From positions 1-56,389 of the forward strand of contig CAKTUZ010000021.1 in NCBI GenBank assembly GCA_934621605.1: a stretch of 56,389 bases of DNA, given 5' to 3'. The notes beneath the pieces are model-generated. The model was not told the origin of the DNA. It worked only from the letters and a program-made list of their open reading frames with translations, and searched no databases. Position numbers and translations under genes: made by a program. The stretch's first letter is position 1, and each line of letters begins with the position of its first letter. The stretch comes from an uncultured bacterium (GTDB lineage: Bacteria > Vulcanimicrobiota > Xenobia > Xenobiales > Xenobiaceae). Below are positions 23,483 to 30,570 of this stretch, one piece after another.

Positions 23483-23524
23483 CGTACTTAAACTGTTATG
23501 TAGGTTCGACTCCTACCGTTACCG
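23478..23524 (+). ncRNA. Short tRNA-like element (acceptor stem plus T-arm only)
   Basis: GGTAACG (23478-23484) and CGTTACC (23517-23523) form a perfect 7-bp acceptor-like stem. A 15-nt linker replaces the D and anticodon arms. GTAGG, TTCGACT, CCTAC (23500-23516) form a canonical T-arm directly joined to the 3' stem strand, with G at the discriminator position. Same design as 17515-17560. It cannot decode a codon; it may be a processing signal or a tRNA mimic. Confidence 0.65.
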
Positions 23525-23772
23525 TTGTCCTGTTTTTAGTATTTTGGACAGGACACTGATATATTCAATTCTTTCCAAACACCAGTTAGGACTACTGTTA
23601 AGGGCGGTGAGAGACCGTCCGACTGGTATCAGTCGAGTGAAATCCCACAACACTTGAAAACTTGGTGAAACTCCAAACCATAGCTTACGCAGATATGACC
23701 GTTACAGTCGGATTCCCCTTTACTTAATAATTCTTAGTGGCAATAGCTTAAATAGTTACTACGCGAGTGGTA

Positions 23773-23913
23773 GATGTGTGGCGGAATGGGTAAACGCAAG
23801 CAAAGAAACTGATTGATAGCATGTTTGCCAAGTAATAAGCGGAGATTGTCCGTAATTAGCAACAAGCAGCTTTCAGAAATCAATCATGTGAGGTTCAAAT
23901 CCTCACCACATCA
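23773..23913 (+). ncRNA. Expanded tRNA-like element inside the RNA region
   Basis: GATGTG (23773) pairs with CACATC (23907-23912); GGCGGAATGGGTAAACGC resembles a class II tRNA D-arm; TGAGG, TTCAAAT, CCTCA (23889-23905) is a canonical T-arm. Between them lie about 90 nt instead of an anticodon and variable arm, including TGATTGAT paired with ATCAATCA and a CGGA/TCCG hairpin. No 7-nt anticodon loop on a 5-bp stem is seen, so it is not an ordinary tRNA. Confidence 0.5.
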
Positions 23914-24039
23914 ATTCCTTATCTCCACTTAGTCGGGTGCTACTGCAATAGCTCCGGTCGATGGGAGACTTATGGATGGTAGCGGTATCATTGGAAACAG
24001 CAAACCCTTCTGTGATTAGAAATTGCAGATTTGAAAGCG

Positions 24040-24084
24040 GTTGGCATGGTTTTGGCTGACAGGGTTCGATTCCCTGTGCCACTA
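24040..24084 (+). ncRNA. Third T-arm element, weaker acceptor stem
   Basis: CAGGG, TTCGATT, CCCTG (24060-24076) form a perfect T-arm. TGGCA (24042-24046) pairs with TGCCA (24077-24081), 13 nt before the T-arm. The design matches the two short tRNA-like elements, but only five to six pairs form. An exact AGTGGCA partner for TGCCACT also lies near 23737, so a longer fold is possible. Confidence 0.4.
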
Positions 24085-24462
24085 TCGGTAATTCAAGTAA
24101 TTACCGTATCTGCTAAGAGATACCAAGAGTTTGCTTTGAGGTATCTTAAAAAACTACACTTGCGGAGATAAGCGACACTGTGACAGCAATAGCCAGTGGG
24201 TAGCAAGTGGCACTTTGGAAGTTTGCGCTGGTGCATCAGCGTAGCAGTTTATGAGAAGTGCAGAGAATTGTTAATATCATTTCAGTTCGTCTTGTGTACA
24301 ATTTTATGATCATGTAATGTTATTGCTGATTCTTTGTAAACCGTGAAAATGCGCAGTTTTGCGGCAAATGAATCCCCTAGAGTGGTTTTGATGAACCTCT
24401 GACTAACACAAACTTGCACTTAGTTAGGTGTGGAGCAAGTAAAAAACTGGAACCTAACGCAG

Positions 24463-24536
24463 CAGAATGTAGCGCAGTCGGTTAGAGCACCTGTCTTATA
24501 TACAGGCGGTCGCAGGTTCGATTTCTGCCATTCTGA
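24463..24536 (+). tRNA. tRNA-Ile(UAU)
   Basis: A full cloverleaf: acceptor CAGAATG/CATTCTG (7 bp perfect), D-arm region GCGCAGTCGGTTAGAGC, anticodon stem CCTGT/ACAGG with loop CTTATAT (anticodon TAT), variable loop CGGTC, T-arm GCAGG, TTCGATT, TCTGC, discriminator A. CCA is not encoded. It would read AUA codons, which are common in A/T-rich phage genes. Confidence 0.92.
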
Positions 24537-24609
24537 TTTTTGCAAGTACCGCAGGTGTTGTTTGGAGTCCGAATCACCTACGGAAACTGCACAGATAGGA
24601 GAGAGTAAT

Positions 24610-24801
24610 ATGTGTGAATTTTGCAAAGATATAGCAATGAACGATGATGAATACATGAAAAAAAGATACGCTGGCGGAGATTTTATTTTCAAAGACGAAA
24701 ATGGATTCGGGGTGTTGATTGACACAGGAGACAGCGGTTGCCTAGGATATATAAAAATCAATTATTGTCCTATCTGCGGTAGAAAGTTGGTGGAGAAATG
24801 A
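24610..24801 (+). CDS. Small zinc-ribbon protein
   Basis: A 63-residue protein with CEFCKD at the start and CPICGRKLVEK at the end, typical of small Gram-positive phage zinc-ribbon proteins. ATG 24610 follows AGGAGAG; the upstream part of the frame lies in the tRNA. Confidence 0.65.
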   Translation: MCEFCKDIAMNDDEYMKKRYAGGDFIFKDENGFGVLIDTGDSGCLGYIKINYCPICGRKLVEK

Positions 24802-25046
24802 AGAAAACAAGAAGTAAAATCATTATTAAGACTAGGAAAGGTGGATTTACTAAGATATACGCCAATGGTAAATGGCAAAAAGGAGTGTATAATCTTGATT
24901 TTCACGCAGATTGTACACCTTTGAGATATCCATGTATAAAAGTTTCTTGTGAATTTGATAAGTACAAGAAGGATAAGAACGGTTCAGTTATTTATGACCA
25001 TGAAAAAGAAGAAATTGCAAAAGAACACGTAGTTGCGAGAATTTAG
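24798..25046 (+). CDS. Hypothetical basic protein
   Basis: An 82-residue basic, beta-rich protein overlapping the preceding stop by 4 nt. Function unknown. Confidence 0.55.
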   Translation: MKKTRSKIIIKTRKGGFTKIYANGKWQKGVYNLDFHADCTPLRYPCIKVSCEFDKYKKDKNGSVIYDHEKEEIAKEHVVARI

Positions 25047-25057
25047 GAGGAGATTTT

Positions 25058-25444
25058 ATGAAGAAGCTATTTGCAAGTGTGCCAATGAAAGGCAGAACAG
25101 AGGAAGAAATTAAAGCAAGTATTCAGAAGATGAAAAAGATTGCGGAGATATACGAGGGTGAGGAATTAGAGCTTATCGACAGTTATATTGAGGATAATCC
25201 ACCTAAAGATAGCAAAGAAGCGGTATGGTACCTCGGAGAAAGCCTTAAGAAGCTGGCACAGGCTGATGTGTTTATAGGAATATGTGAGAGTTACGATTGG
25301 AATGGCTGTCATATTGAAAGACAGGCTGCGGGAGCATACGGCATTAAAGCATATGAGATTCCGGCAAAGTATGTAATTGATAATTACAATGCACTTTTAC
25401 AGAGATTACATCCGGTTTGCAATGTTGCAATGCCGACAATTTAA
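25058..25444 (+). CDS. DUF4406 / nucleoside deoxyribosyltransferase-like protein
   Basis: This 128-residue protein opens KKLFASVPMKGRTEEEI and has SLKKLAQADVFIGICESYDWNGCHIERQAAGAYGIKAY, the Rossmann-like pattern of DUF4406 proteins related to nucleoside 2-deoxyribosyltransferases. It may act on nucleotides. TAGGAGGAG upstream. Confidence 0.75.
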   Translation: MKKLFASVPMKGRTEEEIKASIQKMKKIAEIYEGEELELIDSYIEDNPPKDSKEAVWYLGESLKKLAQADVFIGICESYDWNGCHIERQAAGAYGIKAYEIPAKYVIDNYNALLQRLHPVCNVAMPTI

Positions 25445-25508
25445 CAATAGTTTACCGTCTAACAACAGGAGTTAGTCGCTACCCTAAAATAGTTATAGGC
25501 AGAGGTCA

Positions 25509-25542
25509 AGGCACTTCTGCTTTTGCGGAGGTGTCCTTTTTG
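25509..25542 (+). terminator. Terminator-like hairpin containing the terL ribosome site
   Basis: AGGCACTTCTGC (25509-25520) pairs with GCGGAGGTG-T-CCT (25525-25537), one bulged T, loop TTTT, followed by TTTTT. The 3' arm carries the GGAGG of terL. The hairpin could both end upstream transcripts and hide the terL ribosome site. Confidence 0.65.
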
Positions 25543-27270
25543 TCTTTAGAATTACAGAATGTCGTAAAAAGCTATGAAAATTACATACAGGTGAATGGGA
25601 TTGATGAACAGGTCATAAATGCATACGTTGACGCTTCCACAGTAGCGATCAAGACAGAAAAAGATATTCCATACGGCTTACAGATAACGAAACGTGCTAA
25701 AGAGATTATAGAGCAATTCTGCATAAAAAATGCGGGCGGCACGATTTGGGATTTGGAAAAATATGCTTTTGCCAATAAGACAAAGTATGAACTTATCGAC
25801 AAATTTTATGACGTACTACTACTGGAAGCACAGAATAAAGTGGTAGACAGCTATTTCAGATATATTGAGAAGAACAGAGAACCTAAAGAACGGTTTTATA
25901 TGCCGAGATGTAAGCAATTAATCAAAATAGGGCTTATGGATGCTCTACAGGGCATGATTGATGATAAGTATGATATTTTGTGCATCAGCTTAATACCGGG
26001 CGCAGGAAAAACCACGATTGAAAAATTCTTTAATTCTGCGGTTATTGGCTGGTTTCCTAAAGACTTTAACTTGTTTTATTCTCACAGTGGTGACATTACA
26101 AGAATGTATTATGACGGTGTTTATGACATTGTTACAAATACGGACGAGTACACATGGGGAGAAATATTTCCAAATTTGAAAGTTACTGGAACAAATGCGA
26201 AAATGGAACAATTCAATGTTGGGAAATACAAGCCTTTTCCAAGCGTACAGTGTACGTCAGTAGGCAGTAAGAATGCTGGTAAAGTAAGAGCTTCAAAATT
26301 TCTACTTGTTGATGATATGATAGGCGGCATTGAAGAAGCTATGAACCCTGCAATACTGGATAAGTTATGGGATAAATACGCTGTAGATGCACGTCAGAGA
26401 AAGATTCAAGATACAGACGGTAAGAATTGTAAGGAAATACATATTGCTACGAGATGGAGCGTACATGACGTTATAGGACGTATTCAGAATATGTATGGTG
26501 GAAATAAAAGGGTGAAAGTCATTGCGGTTCCTGATATAGACCCAGCGACAGGAGAGAGCAATTTCGATTACGAGTTTAGCGGATTCACTAAGGAATTTTT
26601 TGCAGACCAGCAACTGCTAATGGATGAAATATCTTATAAGTGCCTGTACAAGCAAGAGCCAATTGAACGTGAGGGATTGCTATTTCCAGAAGATAAAATT
26701 CGTAGATATTTCAATCTTCCACATGGTACGCCAGAAATTGTTACTGCACAATGCGATACAAAAGGAAAAGGTACAGACTTTTTTGTTCTCCCAGTATTAC
26801 AGAAATACGGAGAAGATTATTATTGCATAGATGCTGTATGTGATAATACAGCAGATTATGAGTTGCAATATGAGAATGCCGCAAATGTTCTTGTAAATAA
26901 CGAAGTGCAAGAATGCGAATTTGAACGTAATGCAGGTGGTGACAGGGTAGCAATGGAAGTCAATAAGCGTGTGGAAGCTAAAGGATGGATATGCAATATC
27001 ACTGATACACCGACAGAAACTAACAAGGAAGCACGTATTTTCCAATGCTCTAACTGGATTTTACAGCATGTGATTTTTAAGGATTCATCACTTTACAAGC
27101 CAAATGAACCATATGGTGTAATGATGTCATTATTAAAGCAGTATTCGGTATCAGGAAAGAAACAGTTGGATGATGTACCAGACGTTTTTTCTAACTTTGC
27201 TTTAAGAATTACACAGGGTAACAGGTCTGCGAAAGTAGAAGCAGTCCACAACCCATTTAGGAGGTATTAA
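25540..27270 (+). CDS. terL: Terminase large subunit
   Basis: This 576-residue protein would drive DNA packaging with an ATPase motor and cut with a nuclease domain. Walker A is IPGAGKTT (about 151-159) and a Walker B-like KFLLVDDMIGG follows; ATRWSVHDVIGR fits the coupling motif. The C-terminal nuclease shows QCDTKGKGTDFFV and DVPDVFSNFA with acidic residues. The start is TTG 25540, 8 nt after GGAGG; the longer frame from 25417 overlaps the upstream gene and hairpin. Confidence 0.9.
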   Translation: MSLELQNVVKSYENYIQVNGIDEQVINAYVDASTVAIKTEKDIPYGLQITKRAKEIIEQFCIKNAGGTIWDLEKYAFANKTKYELIDKFYDVLLLEAQNKVVDSYFRYIEKNREPKERFYMPRCKQLIKIGLMDALQGMIDDKYDILCISLIPGAGKTTIEKFFNSAVIGWFPKDFNLFYSHSGDITRMYYDGVYDIVTNTDEYTWGEIFPNLKVTGTNAKMEQFNVGKYKPFPSVQCTSVGSKNAGKVRASKFLLVDDMIGGIEEAMNPAILDKLWDKYAVDARQRKIQDTDGKNCKEIHIATRWSVHDVIGRIQNMYGGNKRVKVIAVPDIDPATGESNFDYEFSGFTKEFFADQQLLMDEISYKCLYKQEPIEREGLLFPEDKIRRYFNLPHGTPEIVTAQCDTKGKGTDFFVLPVLQKYGEDYYCIDAVCDNTADYELQYENAANVLVNNEVQECEFERNAGGDRVAMEVNKRVEAKGWICNITDTPTETNKEARIFQCSNWILQHVIFKDSSLYKPNEPYGVMMSLLKQYSVSGKKQLDDVPDVFSNFALRITQGNRSAKVEAVHNPFRRY

Positions 27271-27272
27271 GG

Positions 27273-27701
27273 ATGCAGACAAGAGAGTATCTTAATCAAA
27301 TAAGCAGACTTAACAGGATGATTAATAATAAGTTGGTGGAAATACAGCAATTAAGGGAAATGGCGTGCAATGTTACTGCTATACAGAATGATGAACGTGT
27401 AAAAACTACACCTGACCCAGACAGAATGGGAGTTACATTTTCTAAAATAGACGAAATGGAACGAGAGCTTGATAAAATGATAGATGGTTACGTTGAAAAG
27501 AAAAATGTAATCATAAGCCAGATTGACAGCATGGATGATGAAAATGTGTATAATATTCTGTTTGCCAGATACATTGAGAAAAAGACTTTTGAAGTAATAG
27601 CAACAGAAATGAACTATTCTTTTCGCAATATTACAAGGCTTCATGGCAGGGCATTAAAGGAATTTGAGAAAAAATACGGTGAACAGTATCTTGAATTGTG
27701 A
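27273..27701 (+). CDS. Sigma-like/ArpU-type regulator
   Basis: This 142-residue protein has a helical N-terminus and a C-terminal HTH resembling sigma region 4 (DDENVYNILFARYIEKKTFEVIATEMNYSFRNITRLHGRALKEF). Such proteins (DUF1492/ArpU/RinA-like) regulate late phage genes. It lies directly after terL. Confidence 0.6.
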   Translation: MQTREYLNQISRLNRMINNKLVEIQQLREMACNVTAIQNDERVKTTPDPDRMGVTFSKIDEMERELDKMIDGYVEKKNVIISQIDSMDDENVYNILFARYIEKKTFEVIATEMNYSFRNITRLHGRALKEFEKKYGEQYLEL

Positions 27702-27710
27702 TGTTGTCCT

Positions 27711-27739
27711 AGAATGTCCTATATACAGCATGGTATCAT
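27711..27739 (+). promoter_or_regulatory. Possible extended -10 promoter
   Basis: TGGTATCAT (27731-27739) is an extended -10 box in the gap before the portal unit, after repeated ATGTCCTA-like sequence. The -35 is weak. It may be a late promoter. Confidence 0.35.
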
Positions 27740-27784
27740 TAAAATGGTTAAAGACCAAAACAATAAGCTTTCACACCTCTCTCA

Positions 27785-27814
27785 AAAGCACCGTCTTCAT
27801 GGCGGTGCTTTTTA
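27785..27814 (+). terminator. Intrinsic terminator
   Basis: AAAGCACCG (27785-27793) pairs perfectly with CGGTGCTTT (27803-27811), followed by T. Confidence 0.8.
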
Positions 27815-27837
27815 ATGCATAAAAAGGGGGATTTATC

Positions 27838-28032
27838 TTGATAGAATCAAAAACAATATACTGCCCTATATGTCATAGAACGGTAGGCAGACATGATTTA
27901 CGGTCACAGACAAATACAATCTGTAAGTGCCGTAGATGCGAAAAGAGAATCATATACCACTATGACACAGGAGAAACAGAAGTGAAGAAATTACCACAAA
28001 GAGCCACATCAAGCGGCGTTTGTTTTGTATAA
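27838..28032 (+). CDS. Zinc-ribbon protein (Com-like)
   Basis: A 64-residue protein with YCPICHRTVG and CKCRRCEKRI, a four-cysteine ribbon like the Mu Com family or other small phage ribbons. Start TTG after AGGGGGAT. It precedes the portal gene. Confidence 0.6.
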   Translation: MIESKTIYCPICHRTVGRHDLRSQTNTICKCRRCEKRIIYHYDTGETEVKKLPQRATSSGVCFV

Positions 28033-28041
28033 GGAGAAGCA

Positions 28042-29478
28042 ATGAACAACAGGACTTTTCAAGAGCTGGTCAAGGGATGTTATGGTCGAAAAATTGCATA
28101 TACGGATGTTGAGACTATCACACCAGACAACATTGTAAAAGTCATTGGTCAGTGTATAGGAGTTTTTTATTTCAACAAGATGGCTATCGAATACCTTTGG
28201 AATTATTACAAAGGTGATCAGCCTATCAGATACCGTGTAAAGATATCAAACGAGGATATCATCAATAAAATTTGCGAGAACCATGCTTATGAATGGGTGC
28301 AGTTTAAGGTCGGTCAGACATATGGCGAGCCTGTCCAGTATATCAGCCGTAAGGATGATGATAGAATCAACAATGCAGTTGATGAGCTGAATGATTATCT
28401 GGTGGATGCTAATAAACAGGAAAAAGATATAGAAGCTGGAGAATGGCAGTCGGCAACTGGAACATCATTTAAGGCTGTACAGTTTGCAAATGGAGATATC
28501 CCATTCAGAATTGTAGCGCCCAGCCCTATGAATACTTTTATTATTTACAATCGTTCAACGAGAGAGCCGATTCTTGCAGTACAGGAATTAAAAGATGTTG
28601 ATGGAAACTGGTATAAACAATGCTACACAGATTCCTATGAATGCAAGATTGTAAATAGTAAGGTACAAGACTGGAAATTACATGCTTTTGGAAGCATTCC
28701 TATAGTGGAATATCCGAATAACCCATCAAGATTATCAGATATCGAATTGGCAATAGATATAATGGACGCAGTAAACAATATGCAGTCTAACAGAATGGAC
28801 GGCATAGAGCAGTTTGTACAGGCGTGGATAAAATTTGTTAATTGCGAGATTGACGCAGAAGAATTTCAAAAAATGAAAATGAATCATGCTCTTGTAGTAA
28901 AATCCATTAACAAGGATAACAAGAGTGATGTTGATGTAATGACACAGGAATTAAATCAGACGCAATGTCAGGTCGCTAAAGAAGATTTGATTGATAATGC
29001 ATTATCTATTCTGGCAATTCCAAATAAACAAAGCAATACAGGCGGCGATACACAAGGGGCGGTGCAGCTGAGAAACGGGTGGGATTTTTCAAAATCCAGA
29101 GCAAAACTAAAAGACCCGATTGTAAAAACTGCTGAAAAACGTCTTGCGAAGCTGGTTCTAAATGTTATCCGAATAAAAGACCATGATTTAGGACTTTCCA
29201 TGAGAGATTTTGACGTTCAGATCAATCATAGTCCGCAGGACAATATGTATACTAAAGCGCAGACTTTATATCAGTTATTACAGGCAGGCATTCATCCTCT
29301 TGTTGCTGTAAAAACAGTTGGACTTTGGGGAGATGCAGAAAAAACCTATTTGCTTTCTAAACCATATTTTGATGTATTATGGAAGACCATTGATAATGTC
29401 GAAGCAGAAGAAAAGAAAGCACAGGAACTTATGGAAAAATTAAATAATCAGCAGAATAAGGCAACTACCGAGGAATAA
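28042..29478 (+). CDS. Portal protein (SPP1 gp6 type)
   Basis: This 478-residue protein would form the dodecameric portal ring. The start (IAIEYLWNYYKGDQPI, here MAIEYLWNYY), the central VEYPNNPSRLSDIELAIDIMDAVNNMQSNRMD and the C-terminal ADEKT-like region match SPP1-type portals. It follows terL with a small gap and precedes the scaffold. No SPP1 gp7-like minor head gene follows. Confidence 0.85.
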   Translation: MNNRTFQELVKGCYGRKIAYTDVETITPDNIVKVIGQCIGVFYFNKMAIEYLWNYYKGDQPIRYRVKISNEDIINKICENHAYEWVQFKVGQTYGEPVQYISRKDDDRINNAVDELNDYLVDANKQEKDIEAGEWQSATGTSFKAVQFANGDIPFRIVAPSPMNTFIIYNRSTREPILAVQELKDVDGNWYKQCYTDSYECKIVNSKVQDWKLHAFGSIPIVEYPNNPSRLSDIELAIDIMDAVNNMQSNRMDGIEQFVQAWIKFVNCEIDAEEFQKMKMNHALVVKSINKDNKSDVDVMTQELNQTQCQVAKEDLIDNALSILAIPNKQSNTGGDTQGAVQLRNGWDFSKSRAKLKDPIVKTAEKRLAKLVLNVIRIKDHDLGLSMRDFDVQINHSPQDNMYTKAQTLYQLLQAGIHPLVAVKTVGLWGDAEKTYLLSKPYFDVLWKTIDNVEAEEKKAQELMEKLNNQQNKATTEE

Positions 29479-29493
29479 TCGGTAGTTGTTTTT
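29462..29493 (+). terminator. Terminator overlapping the end of the portal gene
   Basis: CAACTACCGA (29462-29471) pairs perfectly with TCGGTAGTTG (29479-29488), followed by TTTTTATTTT. The portal stop lies in the loop. Confidence 0.85.
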
Positions 29494-29510
29494 ATTTTAT
29501 AAAAAATTGC

Positions 29511-29575
29511 ACCTATGCGGCAAATAGGAGAGACTCAGCAGGAGCGACCTGCGGTAACAAAAGCGTGAGTTTACG
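29511..29575 (+). promoter_or_regulatory. Hairpin leader of scaffold gene
   Basis: CCTAT/ATAGG (29512-29528) is followed by ACTCA...TGAGT enclosing GCAGG/CCTGC (29533-29571), ending just before the CGGAGG ribosome site. It could tune scaffold translation. Confidence 0.45.
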
Positions 29576-29585
29576 GAGGTAATTT

Positions 29586-30149
29586 ATGACAAGAGACGAT
29601 GTTTTAAAACTTTTCCCAAATGCAACAGACGAACAGATTACCAATCTTTTAAATCAGAATAATTCAGAGGTTGCAAAGGAAAAAAGCAAGGTAAACCAGT
29701 ATAAGGCAAAGGCTGATAATGCGGATGAGCTGCAGAAAAAGCTGGATGAATTGGAAGCTGGAAATCTTTCAGAGGTAGAGCAGGCAAATAAGAACCTTGA
29801 AAAAGCGAATGCAAGAATTGCAGAACTTGAAAAGGCACAGGCAATCGCAACGCAGCGTAGCAATGCTGCTACCAAATTCAATGTAACTGCTGAACAGGCG
29901 GCACAGATTATCAAGGATGACGGCACTATGGACTACGACACTCTTGGCAAAATTATTTCTGACAAAGAAACTGCGGCGGCACAGGCAAAGGAACAGGAGA
30001 TTGCAAACAATTCTACTAACCCTGGCGGCGGTACTGCTGGCGGTAATAAAGACAAGACGGAAGCCGAGAAAACGGCTGAATCTATTGGAAAGGCTTTAGC
30101 AGGCACGAATGAAGCGGCAAAGTCTATTGTAGACAGTTATTTATCATAA
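29586..30149 (+). CDS. Scaffolding protein (GP20-like)
   Basis: This 187-residue protein has an N-terminal helix, a long coiled coil (residues 25-95: KEKSKVNQYKAKADNADELQKKLDEL) and a glycine-rich linker before a C-terminal helix, the build of phage scaffolds (minor structural GP20). Its place between portal and capsid supports this. Confidence 0.75.
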   Translation: MTRDDVLKLFPNATDEQITNLLNQNNSEVAKEKSKVNQYKAKADNADELQKKLDELEAGNLSEVEQANKNLEKANARIAELEKAQAIATQRSNAATKFNVTAEQAAQIIKDDGTMDYDTLGKIISDKETAAAQAKEQEIANNSTNPGGGTAGGNKDKTEAEKTAESIGKALAGTNEAAKSIVDSYLS

Positions 30150-30163
30150 GGAGGTAAAACAGA

Positions 30164-30502
30164 ATGAAATTTTCTGAATCTAGTGTTACTACACAGAAAG
30201 AAATTTTGAAGCGTAAATTGGGCGGTGAATTATTCGAGGAAATTACACTTGATTCTACAGCTTTTACTGATGGCGTATGTAAGGCAGGAAACCCAATTTC
30301 AGCAGCAGGAAAGAAAGTAAACGCAGGAAGCTCAGATGATGCGGCAGTTGGAATCTTATTAAGTGATGTTTACGAAAGCAACCCTAACGGTACGATCGTA
30401 AAGGCTTTTGCATGTGTTAATGAAACACATGCAAATTCAAACGCAGGAATTACGATTGCGGCAGGAGTAAAGACAGCATTGCCATTAATCGTATTTGAAT
30501 AA
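30164..30502 (+). CDS. Head decoration-like protein
   Basis: This 112-residue, beta-rich protein has a CKAGNPISAAGKKVN segment and DDAAVGILLSDVYES, as in gpD-like head decoration proteins. It lies directly before the major capsid gene. The call rests on pattern and position. Confidence 0.55.
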   Translation: MKFSESSVTTQKEILKRKLGGELFEEITLDSTAFTDGVCKAGNPISAAGKKVNAGSSDDAAVGILLSDVYESNPNGTIVKAFACVNETHANSNAGITIAAGVKTALPLIVFE

Positions 30503-30507
30503 CTTAT

Positions 30508-30560
30508 GACTGGCTACGGATTGTCCGTAGTCACTAACCGTAAAAACTATCGGTAGAAAG
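30508..30560 (+). promoter_or_regulatory. Double-hairpin leader motif, copy 1 (major capsid)
   Basis: TGGCTACGGA pairs with TCCGTAGTCA over 10 bp (one G-T) around TTG; after CTA a second hairpin ACCG/CGGT follows, then AGAAAG and the ribosome site. The same layout precedes 34445 and 36790, with stem sequence changed but pairing kept. Confidence 0.6.
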
Positions 30561-30570
30561 TGAGGAAATA

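Larger units (their letters stand above)
23525..24462 (+). ncRNA. Large structured RNA candidate beside tRNA-Ile
   Basis: About 940 nt lack credible ORFs but are dense in perfect stems: GTCCTGT/ACAGGAC (23527-23554), GGGCGGT/ACCGTCC (near 23602-23620), GACTG/CAGTC (near 23621-23634), GGTAATT/AATTACC (24087-24105), AGATACC/GGTATCT (24118-24146), CGCTG/CAGCG (near 24227-24241). T-arm motifs lie at 23889-23905 and 24060-24076. GCAATAGC occurs three times (near 23742, 23946, 24186). Size, phage context and tRNA neighbour resemble the ornate large RNAs GOLLD and ROOL; I cannot confirm either by eye. Confidence 0.55.

Noticed and set aside
23773..23913. Selenocysteine or ordinary leucine/serine tRNA
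   Set aside because: The element is 141 nt and has no 5-bp anticodon stem with 7-nt loop, so I call it tRNA-like only.
24420..24761. 113-residue minus-strand ORF
   Set aside because: It covers tRNA-Ile and the opposite strand of a zinc-ribbon gene; no ribosome site is seen.
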